Positions 28,874 to 38,486 are shown, counted from the stretch's first letter. The stretch is 64,000 nt of DNA from Calothrix sp. NIES-4105 (GCF_002368415.1 NZ_AP018290.1:6213614-6277613), one strand, 5' to 3'. Made by a program: numbers and translations. Notes: a model not told the origin generated them from the sequence alone.

Positions 28874-31800
28874 TTATGCTCTTTGTGTTCTTTGTGTCCT
28901 TTGTGGTTTGTTTCTCTTGGTAAAGTGTTTACGTGCTGCTTCCATGTAAGTGAAGAAGACAGGTGTTAGATATAGCGTTAATAACTGTGAAAATACTAGT
29001 CCTCCTACTACAGCAATGCCTAACGGGCGCCTTACTTCGGAACCTGCCCCTACACCCAACCCTATGGGTAATGTGCCCATTAATGCTGCCATTGTGGTCA
29101 TCATGATGGGACGAAACCTAACTAAGGACGCTTGGTATATTGCGTCTCTGGGAGTTTTGCCTTCGTTACGCTGTGCTTCCACCGCAAAGTCTACCATCAT
29201 AATCCCGTTTTTCTTCACGATACCGACTAGTAATATAATGCCGATGAAGGAATAAACGTTTAATTCAACACCGAACATTAACAGTGTTAATAAGGCGCCG
29301 AATCCCGCTGATGGTAAACCTGATAGAATTGTTATCGGGTGGATAAAGTCTTCGTATAAGACACCTAGTACTAGATAAATTACAAAGATGGCTATGATTA
29401 AGAGTAAACCTAAGCTTGGTAATGATTCTTGGAATATTTGCGAGGCGCCTTGATATTGATATGTTACACCTGACGGTACTGTTGATTTGACTATATCTTC
29501 AATTGCGTTATTTGCTTTATCTAAGGATACTCCTGGCGCCAGGTTAAAGGATATTGTCGCTGCGTTCATTTGACCGTAATGGTTAATCATTAATGGTGTA
29601 ACCGTTTGGGTTAATGTGGCAACGCTACTTAGTGGTACTGCTTGCCCTGTACTCGAATTTATGTACAGTTTTAATAAGGCGTTAGGGTCTTGTTGGTATT
29701 CTGGTTGTAGTTCTAAAATAACTTCGTATTCGTTACTTGCACCGTAGATGGTGGATACTTGGTACGAACCGTAAGCGTTTCTTAATACTGTTTCTATTTG
29801 TTGTGCTGTTATCCCTAGTGTTGTTGCCTGGTCACGGTTGATATTTATTTTGATTTGTGAGGTTAGCTGTAAGTCGCTGTTTACGTCTTGAATTTCTGCT
29901 CTGGTTTTTAGTTGGGTAACGAGTTGGGGTATATACTGACTTAATGCATTACCGTTGGGTGTTTGGAATGTTAGCTGATAAAGTCCAGTTGACTGCTGTG
30001 TACCAACGGGAATGGCAGGTGGGTTTTGTAAATATACTTGTACTCCTGGTACTGTTGTTAATTTGCTACGCAGTTGTTGAACTACCTCATCTGCAGTATT
30101 TTGACGCTTCGCGCGCTCTTTGAGACGAATAAATAAGTTACCTGTGTTTCCTGCTTGTACTCCTGAACTTCCACTTGCGCTGGTACTTCCTCCTATGGAA
30201 GTGTTGACTGCTTCTATGTTGGGGTTTTGCTGAATTAATTTAGAAACTTCTTGTTGGTGTTGTACTAAGCTATCAAAAGATATATCTTGTGCTGCTTGCA
30301 CTGTACCAATAATTTGTCCGGTGTCTTCGCTAGGTATAAAGCCTTTTGGTACGATGATAAATAAATATATAGTTACAATGAATATTACACCTGATAATAT
30401 CATTGTTGTGGTGTGGTATTTCAATACCACCTTTAAACTCCAATCGTATAGATTTAAAAAAGCATCAAATACAGATTCGGAAAGTTGGTACAATCGACTT
30501 CGGCGCCCGTGTTGAGGTGGACGAACGAAGCGACTACATAGCATTGGGGTTAATGAGAGTGATACGAAACCTGATACTAATATAGATACGGCGATGGTAA
30601 CGGCAAATTCATGGAATAATCTTCCCAATAGTCCGTTCATGAACAGCATCGGAATAAATACTGCTACCAATGAGATTGTCATTGATAAAATAGTAAAGCT
30701 GATTTCCTTTGAACCGTTTAATGCTGCTTCAAGAGGTTTTTCTCCCATTTCCATATGACGGATAATATTCTCTAGCATCACGATGGCATCATCAACGACG
30801 AAACCTACTGATAGCGTTAATGCCATTAATGATAGGTTATCGAGAGAATATCCTAGGAAGTACATTACTGCGAATGTACCTATCAAAGATACTGGTAGGG
30901 CTAAACTGGGAATGACGGTTGCTGAAAGATTACGGAGGAATAAGAAAATAACTAAGATAACTAAGCCAATTGTGAGAAGCAGTGTAAAGCGTACATCATT
31001 TACTGAATCTGTAATTGACTCGGAAGCATCGTAGAGAATACCGACTCGAATTGAACCTGGGATTTGTGATTGTAAGTCAGGTAGTAGCTTTTTGATTGTG
31101 TTTACTACTTCTACGGTGTTTGTACCTGGTTGGCGCCGAATTGCCAGGATTAATGCTTGCTCGTTATTATACCAACTGGCAACTTTATTATTTTGAACGC
31201 TATCAATAACGTTACCAAGCTGGTTGAGATAAATTGGGGCGCCGTTACGGTAAGCTACGATGAGCGCGCGGTATGATGCTGCATCTTTTAATTGACCGTT
31301 AGCTTGAATCGTTCGACTTTTGTAAGTTCCGGTAAGACTACCTGTAGGTAAGTCTACGTTACCTTGTTGAATGCTAGATTGAATTTGGTCGAGTCCAACT
31401 TGATATGTCGCTAACTTTTGCGGGTCGAGTTGCACCCTAACTGCATATTTTTGCGAACCGTAAACTTGTACTTGAGCAACACCGTTGATGGTAGATAATT
31501 TCTCTGCTATATAAGTTTCGGTAAAATCGTTGACTTTTGATAGCGGTAAGGTTGGAGAATTAATATATAAATATAATATTGGTTGGTCGGCTGGGTTTAC
31601 TTTGCTGTAGGTTGGAGGGTTGGGTAAATCTTTGGGTATTTGTCCTCCTATTGCCGAAAGTGCAGCTTGAACGTCTTGTGACGCATCATCGATATTGCGG
31701 TTGAGGTCAAACTGAAGCGTTATTTGGGTACTACCCATTGCTGTGGTTGACGAAAGCGTTGATAAACCTGGAATTGCTGAAAACTGCTTTTCCATTGGTC

Positions 31801-31993
31801 GTGTTACCGATGATGCCATTGTTTCGGCACTGGCGCCAGGTCTTGAGGCGGTAACTTGAATTGTGGGAAAATCAACGTTGGGTAAATCGCTAATTGGTAG
31901 TAACCGATAAGCCATAAACCCAAAAATGAGAATGCTGACCATGACAAGGGTTGTCATAATCGGGCGCTTAATGTACAACTCAGAAAGATTCAT
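28874..31993 (-). CDS. RND efflux permease (AcrB/MdtB-like), copy 2
   Basis: 1039 residues with the same architecture as copy 1: N-terminal NLSELYIKRPIMTTLVMVSIL, TM4 relay VGFVVDDAIVMLEN, and the final helices followed by a basic tail KRNKPQRTQRTQRA. The last residues of that tail are encoded by a CACAAAGGACACAAAG repeat, so the C-terminus is repeat-derived. The gene overlaps the end of the adaptor gene by 14 bases, which supports translational coupling. Confidence 0.95.
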   Translation of the reverse strand: MNLSELYIKRPIMTTLVMVSILIFGFMAYRLLPISDLPNVDFPTIQVTASRPGASAETMASSVTRPMEKQFSAIPGLSTLSSTTAMGSTQITLQFDLNRNIDDASQDVQAALSAIGGQIPKDLPNPPTYSKVNPADQPILYLYINSPTLPLSKVNDFTETYIAEKLSTINGVAQVQVYGSQKYAVRVQLDPQKLATYQVGLDQIQSSIQQGNVDLPTGSLTGTYKSRTIQANGQLKDAASYRALIVAYRNGAPIYLNQLGNVIDSVQNNKVASWYNNEQALILAIRRQPGTNTVEVVNTIKKLLPDLQSQIPGSIRVGILYDASESITDSVNDVRFTLLLTIGLVILVIFLFLRNLSATVIPSLALPVSLIGTFAVMYFLGYSLDNLSLMALTLSVGFVVDDAIVMLENIIRHMEMGEKPLEAALNGSKEISFTILSMTISLVAVFIPMLFMNGLLGRLFHEFAVTIAVSILVSGFVSLSLTPMLCSRFVRPPQHGRRSRLYQLSESVFDAFLNLYDWSLKVVLKYHTTTMILSGVIFIVTIYLFIIVPKGFIPSEDTGQIIGTVQAAQDISFDSLVQHQQEVSKLIQQNPNIEAVNTSIGGSTSASGSSGVQAGNTGNLFIRLKERAKRQNTADEVVQQLRSKLTTVPGVQVYLQNPPAIPVGTQQSTGLYQLTFQTPNGNALSQYIPQLVTQLKTRAEIQDVNSDLQLTSQIKININRDQATTLGITAQQIETVLRNAYGSYQVSTIYGASNEYEVILELQPEYQQDPNALLKLYINSSTGQAVPLSSVATLTQTVTPLMINHYGQMNAATISFNLAPGVSLDKANNAIEDIVKSTVPSGVTYQYQGASQIFQESLPSLGLLLIIAIFVIYLVLGVLYEDFIHPITILSGLPSAGFGALLTLLMFGVELNVYSFIGIILLVGIVKKNGIMMVDFAVEAQRNEGKTPRDAIYQASLVRFRPIMMTTMAALMGTLPIGLGVGAGSEVRRPLGIAVVGGLVFSQLLTLYLTPVFFTYMEAARKHFTKRNKPQRTQRTQRA

Positions 31994-33428
31994 TTAAAAT
32001 ATCTCCTTGTTGTTTTTGTTCACCTTTTAAATCTGTTTTGATTTGTACCTTGCTACCATCAACTAAGTTTGACTGACCATCGGTGACAACTGTATCCCCA
32101 ACTTTGACACCTTGGGTAATTTCATCAAAACCGTTATAGCTATCACCTGTTGTAACAGGTACATTTTTAACTTTGTTCGTATCAGTATCAACTACAAATA
32201 CAAACCTGCCGTTTGGACCAATTTGAACTGCTTGGGAAGGAACGACTGTAGCATTCTGTTTGGTTGTGAGAGTTAATGTTGCGTTTACATATTGTCCAGG
32301 GAAGAGATTTTCTTCAGCATTATCAAATGTGCCGATTAATTGAATAGTACCTGTGGTGCTATCTACGGTATTATTTACGAAGTTTAGTAAACCTGATACG
32401 GTACGCTTGCTGTTGGGAAAAGTGACGTTAACTGGTAACTTGCTTCCATTCGCGTATTTTTGGATTAAAGACAAGTCTTTTTCAGGAATTGAGAAAGAAA
32501 CTTGAATTGGATGAATTTGATTGATTTTAACTAAAGGAGTGGTGTTATTGTTAGCTGTGACAACGTTTCCTTGGGTAACAAGAATATCACCTACACGTCC
32601 ATCAATAGGAGAATATATTTTAGTATATGTAGCTTGAACAGTAGCAGCTTTTAGTGCTGCTTGGTCACTAGTGAGAACGCTTTGAGCATTTTGAATTGCA
32701 GCTTGATCAACACCTAATTGTGATTGAGCATTTGCTATTGCTTGTTTATCAGCGTTCAAACCAGCACTTGCTGCTTTTGCGTTAGCTTGATACTGCTGTG
32801 TATCTGCTTGAGTTACGGCGCCTTCTTTTAATAATGAATTGTAGCGATTAGCTTGTGCTTGGGCAAATGCAGATTGTGCTTGGTCTTTAGCAAGGTTTGC
32901 TTTGGCTTGTTGTACTTGTGTTAAATCTTTTTGGTAAGTTGCCCTTGCTTGTTGTATCTGTGCTAAATCTTTTTGGATAGTACCTTTTACCTGGTCGATA
33001 GCAGCTTCTTGAGTACGTGGGTCTAATGTAAATAGTAATTGACCTTTTTTAACATCCTGCCCTTTTTTAAAGAATATTCCAGTGATTTGTCCGCCAGCTT
33101 GTGGTGTAACGGAAACTGTATTATAAGCTTGGACGTTACCAATTGCTTGTAACTGAACGGGAATATTTTTAGTTGTGACTTGAGCAACTAGGACGGGTAC
33201 GTTTCTAAGTCTGGCGCCGCGAGATGGTTTTTCTTGTTTTGGTTTGGTAATGTTATGGGTAACACCTATACCAATTCCGCCAATTACAATTAATGTGAAG
33301 AGCGTGAAAAGAGTTCGGCCAAGTTTTCTGTTTTTTTTGGGAATGGCGCCGGGAATTATAGCATCGGAAGTGTCATTGCGTGTATCTTTAGGTATATCTT
33401 GGGGAAGATTATCGAGTTTATCGAGCAT
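31980..33428 (-). CDS. RND periplasmic adaptor (membrane fusion protein, MdtA/AcrA-like)
   Basis: 482 residues. An N-terminal membrane anchor (TLFTLFTLIVIGGIGIGVTHN, about 35-55) is followed by biotinyl-lipoyl halves (VSVTPQAGGQITGIFFKKGQDV and YSPIDGRVGDILVTQGNVV), a long Gln/Ala-rich coiled-coil hairpin and beta-barrel domains. It bridges the inner-membrane permeases to an outer-membrane TolC-type channel, which is not encoded here. It is first of the adaptor-permease pair. Confidence 0.95.
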   Translation of the reverse strand: MLDKLDNLPQDIPKDTRNDTSDAIIPGAIPKKNRKLGRTLFTLFTLIVIGGIGIGVTHNITKPKQEKPSRGARLRNVPVLVAQVTTKNIPVQLQAIGNVQAYNTVSVTPQAGGQITGIFFKKGQDVKKGQLLFTLDPRTQEAAIDQVKGTIQKDLAQIQQARATYQKDLTQVQQAKANLAKDQAQSAFAQAQANRYNSLLKEGAVTQADTQQYQANAKAASAGLNADKQAIANAQSQLGVDQAAIQNAQSVLTSDQAALKAATVQATYTKIYSPIDGRVGDILVTQGNVVTANNNTTPLVKINQIHPIQVSFSIPEKDLSLIQKYANGSKLPVNVTFPNSKRTVSGLLNFVNNTVDSTTGTIQLIGTFDNAEENLFPGQYVNATLTLTTKQNATVVPSQAVQIGPNGRFVFVVDTDTNKVKNVPVTTGDSYNGFDEITQGVKVGDTVVTDGQSNLVDGSKVQIKTDLKGEQKQQGDILNESF

Positions 33429-33657
33429 TGAAACCCCCTAGTGAGTTAATCAATTTTAAGTTCATGTAATTTTAAATATAAAGACTTGTACTTATTATTT
33501 ATATTGGCTTTAATATATCTAAAAGGTGTGACAAGCCTGTTAAGAGTGTTTGTCTTTGCTATGTATGGTGGCTTAAGCCACCTTACTAATGAAAAACTAG
33601 GCTTATGTAACGAACCACAAAGAACACAAAGGACACAAAGGAAGAAAAGAAAGAATA

Positions 33658-34137
33658 TTAATTGGAGTCAGATTGAGGTTTAGACGCGCGGTGCTGTTTC
33701 ATTTTTGCTTGCTGTTCAGGAGTGAGAATAGCTTGAATTGAGGTACGTTGCTCTTTTAAGATTGCACGAATTTTTTGCTTTTGGTCATCATTCAAATTAA
33801 GTTCTTTGAGAGTTTTCATTGGAGAACTACCTTCTGAAGAAGCTGCATTAAACGGTTCTTGCTGGTCTAAAGTCAAAATTGGAAGTATTTTTGCTTTGCT
33901 TTGTTCTCTAATTTGTGTCATTTTTGACTTTTGAGCATCAGTCAAATTTAGGTCTGCGTATCTATCCCCTCTTTGAGTTGATGTACCAGTATCTGAAACG
34001 TTTGATGCTTGCTGCGTCGAGTCACCTGTAGTAGCGGATGCATTTGGTCCAGATTGACAACCACTTAAAGCAATAGCTGATACAATAGCAGCGGCGCCGA
34101 GCATGAGTTTGAAGTTGAATTTAGAGTTGAATAACAT
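33658..34137 (-). CDS. Spy/CpxP-like lipoprotein
   Basis: 159 residues. A lipoprotein signal (MLGAAAIVSAIALSGCQSG, clear lipobox LSGC) is followed by a Ser/Thr-rich linker and two helical repeats with the LTxxQ signature of Spy/CpxP periplasmic chaperones (LNLTDAQKSKMTQIREQ; LNLNDDQKQKIRAILKEQ; ILTPEQQAKM). It probably responds to envelope stress. It lies upstream of the RND adaptor on the same strand and carries one copy of the TGACT-N2-AGTCA element about 90-115 bases upstream of its start. Confidence 0.8.
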   Translation of the reverse strand: MLFNSKFNFKLMLGAAAIVSAIALSGCQSGPNASATTGDSTQQASNVSDTGTSTQRGDRYADLNLTDAQKSKMTQIREQSKAKILPILTLDQQEPFNAASSEGSSPMKTLKELNLNDDQKQKIRAILKEQRTSIQAILTPEQQAKMKQHRASKPQSDSN

Positions 34138-34219
34138 AAGTGTATATTTCTAAGTAATGAATGTATGTATTGTGAACTCAAGTTTATTGCTCGTGTTCAA
34201 TATAAAATTTTTTGCTCGA

Positions 34220-34268
34220 CAATACATGCGAAGAAAGTAACCAATTAACCATGACTAAAGTCACAATG
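34220..34268. promoter_or_regulatory. Conserved ~49-bp element, copy C
   Basis: Contains AAAGTAAC and, 10-11 bases on, the palindrome TGACTAAAGTCA at 34252-34263. It matches copies at 34610 and 38628. It lies upstream of the Spy-like lipoprotein gene. Confidence 0.5.
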
Positions 34269-34305
34269 TACCTGTAAAAATTACTCATAGTTAAAATACT
34301 AAGTC

Positions 34306-34515
34306 TTAACGACGAAAAAAAGCTTTCTTCCAACGCCTAAAAACCCATCCTCTAGGATTCTCTTTTGTCTCAATGAAAACAATTTCCTCACGTAGAGGAT
34401 GTTGTCCAATTTGTATAGAAAGTTCATCCGCTAATACTGATTTAGGCAGTAAAGTTACAAGACCAAGTGGAACTGCCATCATTGCAACGGTTATATTAAA
34501 GACACGCTTAATCAT
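34306..34515 (-). CDS. Small secreted basic protein, 69 aa
   Basis: The start is ATG 34515, supported by GGAGG five bases upstream (the ORF itself runs on to 34569). A signal peptide (MIKRVFNITVAMMAVPLGLVTLLPKSVLA) gives a mature peptide of about 40 residues ending in a very basic RRWKKAFFRR. Not recognised. The same regulatory-like element as in front of the Spy-like gene lies about 95 bases upstream, so both may respond to the same signal. Confidence 0.6.
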   Translation of the reverse strand: MIKRVFNITVAMMAVPLGLVTLLPKSVLADELSIQIGQHPLREEIVFIETKENPRGWVFRRWKKAFFRR

Positions 34516-34609
34516 TTTACCTCCGAAGCTAGGTTTCGTTTCAATCAGACTTGTAATATAAGTACACAATGTTTCCTACACAAGCTTAACTATAACTGTT
34601 GTGCGTTTG

Positions 34610-34658
34610 GGAATGCATCATAATAAAGTCACTAATTAATATGACTTTAGTCATTTGG
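34610..34658. promoter_or_regulatory. Conserved ~49-bp element, copy A
   Basis: Contains AAAGTCAC and TGACTTTAGTCA (34642-34653), upstream of the small secreted protein gene. Spacing is one base shorter than in the other two copies. Confidence 0.5.
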
Positions 34659-34870
34659 AAATATGGTTAAAACCTCTCCCCCAACCCCGGAACCTACGAG
34701 GTGAGGGGAGTATATATACTTATGCTTGGCTATTAGGAAAGGGACGTTGGCGGCAGACAAGACAGTTTGGAAATTTTTGAAAATCCTGGTTGGAATTTTC
34801 CGAAATCATCCACATGAATATAGTAGTAGTTAATATACAAGCGACTATAACGAATTTATATAATTAACGC

Positions 34871-34917
34871 GCGGAGACTTACTCCAAGTTAAACCCAGTC
34901 TTACTAACTGGGTTTTT
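34871..34917 (+). ncRNA. Candidate small RNA with own promoter and terminator
   Basis: A consensus -10 box TATAAT at 34859-34864 is followed by a short stretch with GGAG-ACTTA-CTCC and then a terminator stem AACCCAGT / ACTGGGTT followed by five T (34891-34916). No ORF lies between. A transcript of about 45 nt is predicted. The -35 box is weak. Not matched to a known family. Confidence 0.35.
34892..34917 (+). terminator. Strong intrinsic terminator
   Basis: AACCCAGT, short loop, ACTGGGTT followed by a run of T; the best rho-independent terminator in this stretch. Confidence 0.75.
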
Positions 34918-35025
34918 GCGTTTCTGCCATGAAAGCTCTGACTGATACGCGCATGATAGTATTTTTGTATTTGACAATAAAGTTTCTAAATCGGGTTACT
35001 CAAATTTTGATTATATTAGAGGTTG

Positions 35026-35067
35026 AGTTAGGTCGAGAGCGAGTATTATCTCCCCCTCGACCTAACT
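35026..35067. other. Perfect 12-bp hairpin with 18-base loop
   Basis: AGTTAGGTCGAG (35026-35037) and CTCGACCTAACT (35056-35067). It lies in a gene-free stretch (34570-35199) and has no T run on either side, so it is not a simple terminator. Confidence 0.6.
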
Positions 35068-35199
35068 TAAGGTCATTTTAAGATAAGTCTAATAAGTCCC
35101 AGATGAACTGAGTGTTAATGTCATAATCATGATATGATGTTAAGCTAGTTTGATCAATTAGATGAAACTTTGTAAAACGCTTAGCTGAAAATTGCTCTT

Positions 35200-35590
35200 T
35201 TAATTTGAAAGTCCTAAATGACAAATAAAGTTTTGTTCGGTGATGGTTGTTCCCGTATTTGCAGTTAATATTCGGCGCCCATCTCTAGTTGCTATAAGTT
35301 GTGAAGCTTCTTGGATAGCATTACCTAATTTCCATCCTTGCTTAACGGTTTGTCGTTGTTGTGTTGAAGTATTATTCAAAGTGGTAAGTGAGCGCACTTG
35401 TACAAGTTCATATTGCATATCACTGGAATTTGGTGTTGCAGGTAAACCACCAACACCTGTTACTACAAACTTACCATTTTGGCTGTTTCTTTGCGCTAAA
35501 CAACTGCTTGATACAACAGTGTCAGCATTGGTAAAATTACTTGCCTGTCCTTGAAGCGAATTTTTATTGTTAACATTAAGAAAAACATGG
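35200..35590 (-). pseudogene. C-terminal remnant of a two-partner-secretion haemagglutinin-type protein
   Basis: One open frame reads LNVNNKNSLQGQASNFTNAD, VVSSSCLAQRNSQNGKFVVT, GVGGLPATPNSSDMQYELVQ and so on to the stop. The SSCLA...GxFVVTGxGGLPxxP pattern is the usual C-terminal end of cyanobacterial TPS-domain filamentous haemagglutinin-like proteins, which normally exceed 700 residues. The N-terminal secretion domain and the beta-helix are gone. No start codon or ribosome-binding site suits the fragment. Confidence 0.6.
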
Positions 35591-35684
35591 TGGTAAAATC
35601 GAGTACTATTCCACAGTGGGAGAAGGAAGTGAATTTGTGATACAGATTGCTGTACAGCAAAACAACTTATGAAAAAATATGATA

Positions 35685-37592
35685 TTAATTGAGAAAAGTT
35701 TGACGTACTGGAATTTCTATGCAGAATTTTGTACCTTTTCCTGGTGTTGAATCACACCATATTTTACCGTGATGTTTCTCAGTTACGATTTGATAGCTAA
35801 TAGAAAGCCCTAGACCAGTGCCTTTACCTACAGATTTGGTAGTAAAAAACGGGTCGAACAGGCGCCCGCACGCGTTTTCTGGAATTCCGTTCCCATTATC
35901 TGTTATTGTAATTTTCACCCAATTATTATCTTGTACTGAAGTATGTATGCAAATTGTATTTAGACGGTTCTCTATTTGTGCTTTAGTACGTTCTTGGTTT
36001 GCTTCTTCTAGCGCATCGATTGCATTGCTTAGTATATTCATAAATACCTGATTAAGTTGTCCAGCATAGCATTCAACTAACGGTAGTTCACCATAGTCTT
36101 TTATTATTTCAATAAGAGGACGATGTGCAGTTGCCTCGAGACGGTGGCGCAAAATTAGTAGTGTATTGTCAATACCTTCATGTAAATCGACAGTTTTAAA
36201 TTCGGCTTCATCCAGACGGGAAAAGTTGCGAAGCGACAAAACGATTTCACGAATTCGGTCTGTACCCACTTGCATAGAACGCAGCAGTTCAGGAAAATCT
36301 TCTTTTAGAAAAGCTAAATCTATGCTTTCTATTTGTTCTTGAATCGCTTGTGGGGGATTTGGAAAATACTGTTGATAAACCTGTACTAAGTTGAGAATGT
36401 CATCAGTGTAACTACTAAGATGCTTTAAATTGCCATGAATAAAACCAACAGGATTGTTTATTTCATGTGCGACACCTGCTACCATCTGACCTAGTGCTGA
36501 CATTTTCTCGGTCTGAATCATTTGGGTTTGGGTACGGCGCAATTCTTCCAGGGTATGGTTGAGTTTAATGTTGTTGTCGCTTAATTCAGCCGTGCGTTCT
36601 TCTACTCTTTGCTCTAGTTCATCGTTGGCTTGGCGAAGTCTATCTTCCGCGCGTTTATTCTCATTCACAATCCCCAACGTTGTAAAAGTAATTAGTGCTG
36701 CCACTGCCATAAACGACTGTAACAGCGACATTGACTCGAATACAGATTTATCTGCAAATGAACCGAGTTTGAATTTGGCTGCTGTTAGTACTGTAATTTC
36801 CACAAGTAGTAGTAAACCTGTTGCTACTTGTGCCCCCATCCGAAATGCTGCCCATAATAAAGGTATTAGCAGCACGTATTCTAGGGGTGATTTTGTCATA
36901 AACATGATTTGACAAATCAATCCCAGCACCAACATAGTTAACCCAAGTTCTGGTAATTGACGCTTATTAAACTTTACTAAATGCTGAGTTTGTGGCGCCC
37001 AAGCTAGGAGAATTGGAGTTAAGGTAAACAAGGTAGTAGTCATCATCACATACGATTGGCGCCAGTAATCCCCATATACTGACCAAGGTGCGGCGCCACC
37101 CCAACAGGTAACTGCAATACTGATTGTAGTATTGACTATTGCACTAGGCAGAATTATTAAACTATATTTAAATATGTTCTGTACCTTTGAAAAAAATTGT
37201 TCTTGGGGAATCCACCGCTTGTACAGTAAAGGAATAATAAGTGGATCGATAGTCGAGCTTATAACATATATCAGCAAAACAGCTACAGTATTTTGCGGAA
37301 AAGTTGATTGCCACATGGTAAAGTTAGCTAGCAGTTCGCTAAACACAAGTATTGGGAACAACCGATAGCCAAATAGTAATATTACTGCTACATAGAATCC
37401 TACGGTTGGCCAAATCGGAGTCATTCCCTGTTCGAGGGCAATTGAAGCAGATAATTTACTTAAAGCAATATGAATCGCTGGAATCACCACCAAGGCAATC
37501 ATGAAAGTGCGATTGTTGACGCTATCAAAGAAATGGCGCCATAAGAACGCGAGTTTAACAGGTAGATGGCGAGTTTGTTGGGAACCTGGCAT
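35685..37592 (-). CDS. MASE1-domain sensor histidine kinase
   Basis: 635 residues. An N-terminal MASE1-type membrane sensor of eight or so helices (about 25-310; IWPTVGFYVAVILLFGYRLFP) is followed by a coiled coil (ERVEERTAELSDNNIKLNHT), a HisKA dimerisation helix with phospho-acceptor His376 in GVAHEINNP, and a HATPase domain with N box (NILSNAIDALEEA), G1 (DNGNGIP), F (FFTTKSVGKGTGLGL) and G2 boxes. No response regulator is adjacent. The MASE1 ligand is unknown. Confidence 0.93.
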   Translation of the reverse strand: MPGSQQTRHLPVKLAFLWRHFFDSVNNRTFMIALVVIPAIHIALSKLSASIALEQGMTPIWPTVGFYVAVILLFGYRLFPILVFSELLANFTMWQSTFPQNTVAVLLIYVISSTIDPLIIPLLYKRWIPQEQFFSKVQNIFKYSLIILPSAIVNTTISIAVTCWGGAAPWSVYGDYWRQSYVMMTTTLFTLTPILLAWAPQTQHLVKFNKRQLPELGLTMLVLGLICQIMFMTKSPLEYVLLIPLLWAAFRMGAQVATGLLLLVEITVLTAAKFKLGSFADKSVFESMSLLQSFMAVAALITFTTLGIVNENKRAEDRLRQANDELEQRVEERTAELSDNNIKLNHTLEELRRTQTQMIQTEKMSALGQMVAGVAHEINNPVGFIHGNLKHLSSYTDDILNLVQVYQQYFPNPPQAIQEQIESIDLAFLKEDFPELLRSMQVGTDRIREIVLSLRNFSRLDEAEFKTVDLHEGIDNTLLILRHRLEATAHRPLIEIIKDYGELPLVECYAGQLNQVFMNILSNAIDALEEANQERTKAQIENRLNTICIHTSVQDNNWVKITITDNGNGIPENACGRLFDPFFTTKSVGKGTGLGLSISYQIVTEKHHGKIWCDSTPGKGTKFCIEIPVRQTFLN

Positions 37593-37695
37593 AGGATAGA
37601 TTGGAATTAACAGTAGTTTTGGTAGCTATATAGGACTTTACCTATTGTTCCCATTTACATTCATAAAATAGAACGCAATCTATGAAAATCTGTAA

Positions 37696-37809
37696 TTACA
37701 ATCCGGCTTGTTGCAAGGTGATGAAGGTAGCAAGTGTAGCTATAGTCATTAAAGCGGTTGCCATCCAATCTAGTATTCGCAGACACCGAGAAATAGTAAA
37801 CTGCTGCAT
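37696..37809 (-). CDS. Candidate 37-aa membrane miniprotein
   Basis: ATG at 37809. The frame reads MQQFTISRCLRILDWMATAL and continues as a hydrophobic helix MTIATLATFITLQQAGL. A basic N-terminus followed by one membrane span is plausible for a small inner-membrane protein, but no good ribosome-binding site is seen. The rest of 37593-38008 is empty apart from a GGTAAAGGCGCCT motif. Confidence 0.35.
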   Translation of the reverse strand: MQQFTISRCLRILDWMATALMTIATLATFITLQQAGL

Positions 37810-38008
37810 AATTTCGCGGTTCTGTTATCATAGTGCCTTTTAGGTAAAGGCGCCTATATTCTTCGTTTCAATCATGCATTACATAAAAGCGTGCATATGG
37901 TGTGATTAAGAGCTATTATTACTTTATATCCTGTTTGAAACCAGCTTTGGTTAAATAAAGAGTAGCGTTTTGCGTGCAAAATATAAATAGCTGTATAGTA
38001 TAAAAATT

Positions 38009-38239
38009 ATGAATACTACTGAAATTCGCCAGCAAATAAACAAAAATTTAGATAGATTATCATCTGAACGGCTTGATCTCGTGGCTGAATTTATAGAATA
38101 TCTGGCAGATAAGGAGAGTCAAGACGCAACCCAGGAATTACTTGATATACCAGGGTTTATTGAATCTTTTGAGCGTGCTAAAAAAGATATAGCTCCAGGT
38201 CGGGTTATTAATTGGAGAAGTGTCCGTACCGATGTATGA
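38009..38239 (+). CDS. Antitoxin-like protein of a truncated toxin-antitoxin pair
   Basis: 76 residues: helical N-terminus (IRQQINKNLDRLSSERLDLVAEFIEYLAD) typical of DUF2281-like antitoxins, then an acidic toxin-binding-like tail. The toxin start codon (38232) lies inside its 3' end, the usual overlap, but the toxin is cut after 16 codons. Confidence 0.65.
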   Translation: MNTTEIRQQINKNLDRLSSERLDLVAEFIEYLADKESQDATQELLDIPGFIESFERAKKDIAPGRVINWRSVRTDV

Positions 38240-38282
38240 AGTAATTTTATCAGATAACGCAACGTTTTTTAACGAACCTTGA
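38232..38282 (+). pseudogene. RelE/ParE-type toxin remnant, 16 codons
   Basis: Reads MYEVILSDNATFFNEP-stop. The MYEVILS start is typical of RelE-superfamily toxins of about 90 residues; everything after the first strand and turn is missing. Confidence 0.55.
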
Positions 38283-38453
38283 CATTGATTTTGTTCTTGC
38301 CAAAAATTGACGGTTTCTGGAATTGAAACTAAGGTTATCAATAATCGTTTAAACAAGTAAAAAGCTTGATTTGGATTATTAATAGTGATTATATATTTAT
38401 TTAATTTTGACTAATTTTCATTAATTGTTAGATAATTTTACATGAAAAAAAGT

Positions 38454-38486
38454 AGAGACACGGTGATTATCAAAGCGTCTCTACAA
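38454..38486. repeat. Degenerate GTAGAGAC...GTCTCTAC palindrome
   Basis: Outer arms as in the copies at 10541 and 13181, but the inner arm has diverged. No gene is seen between 38283 and 38909. Confidence 0.6.
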
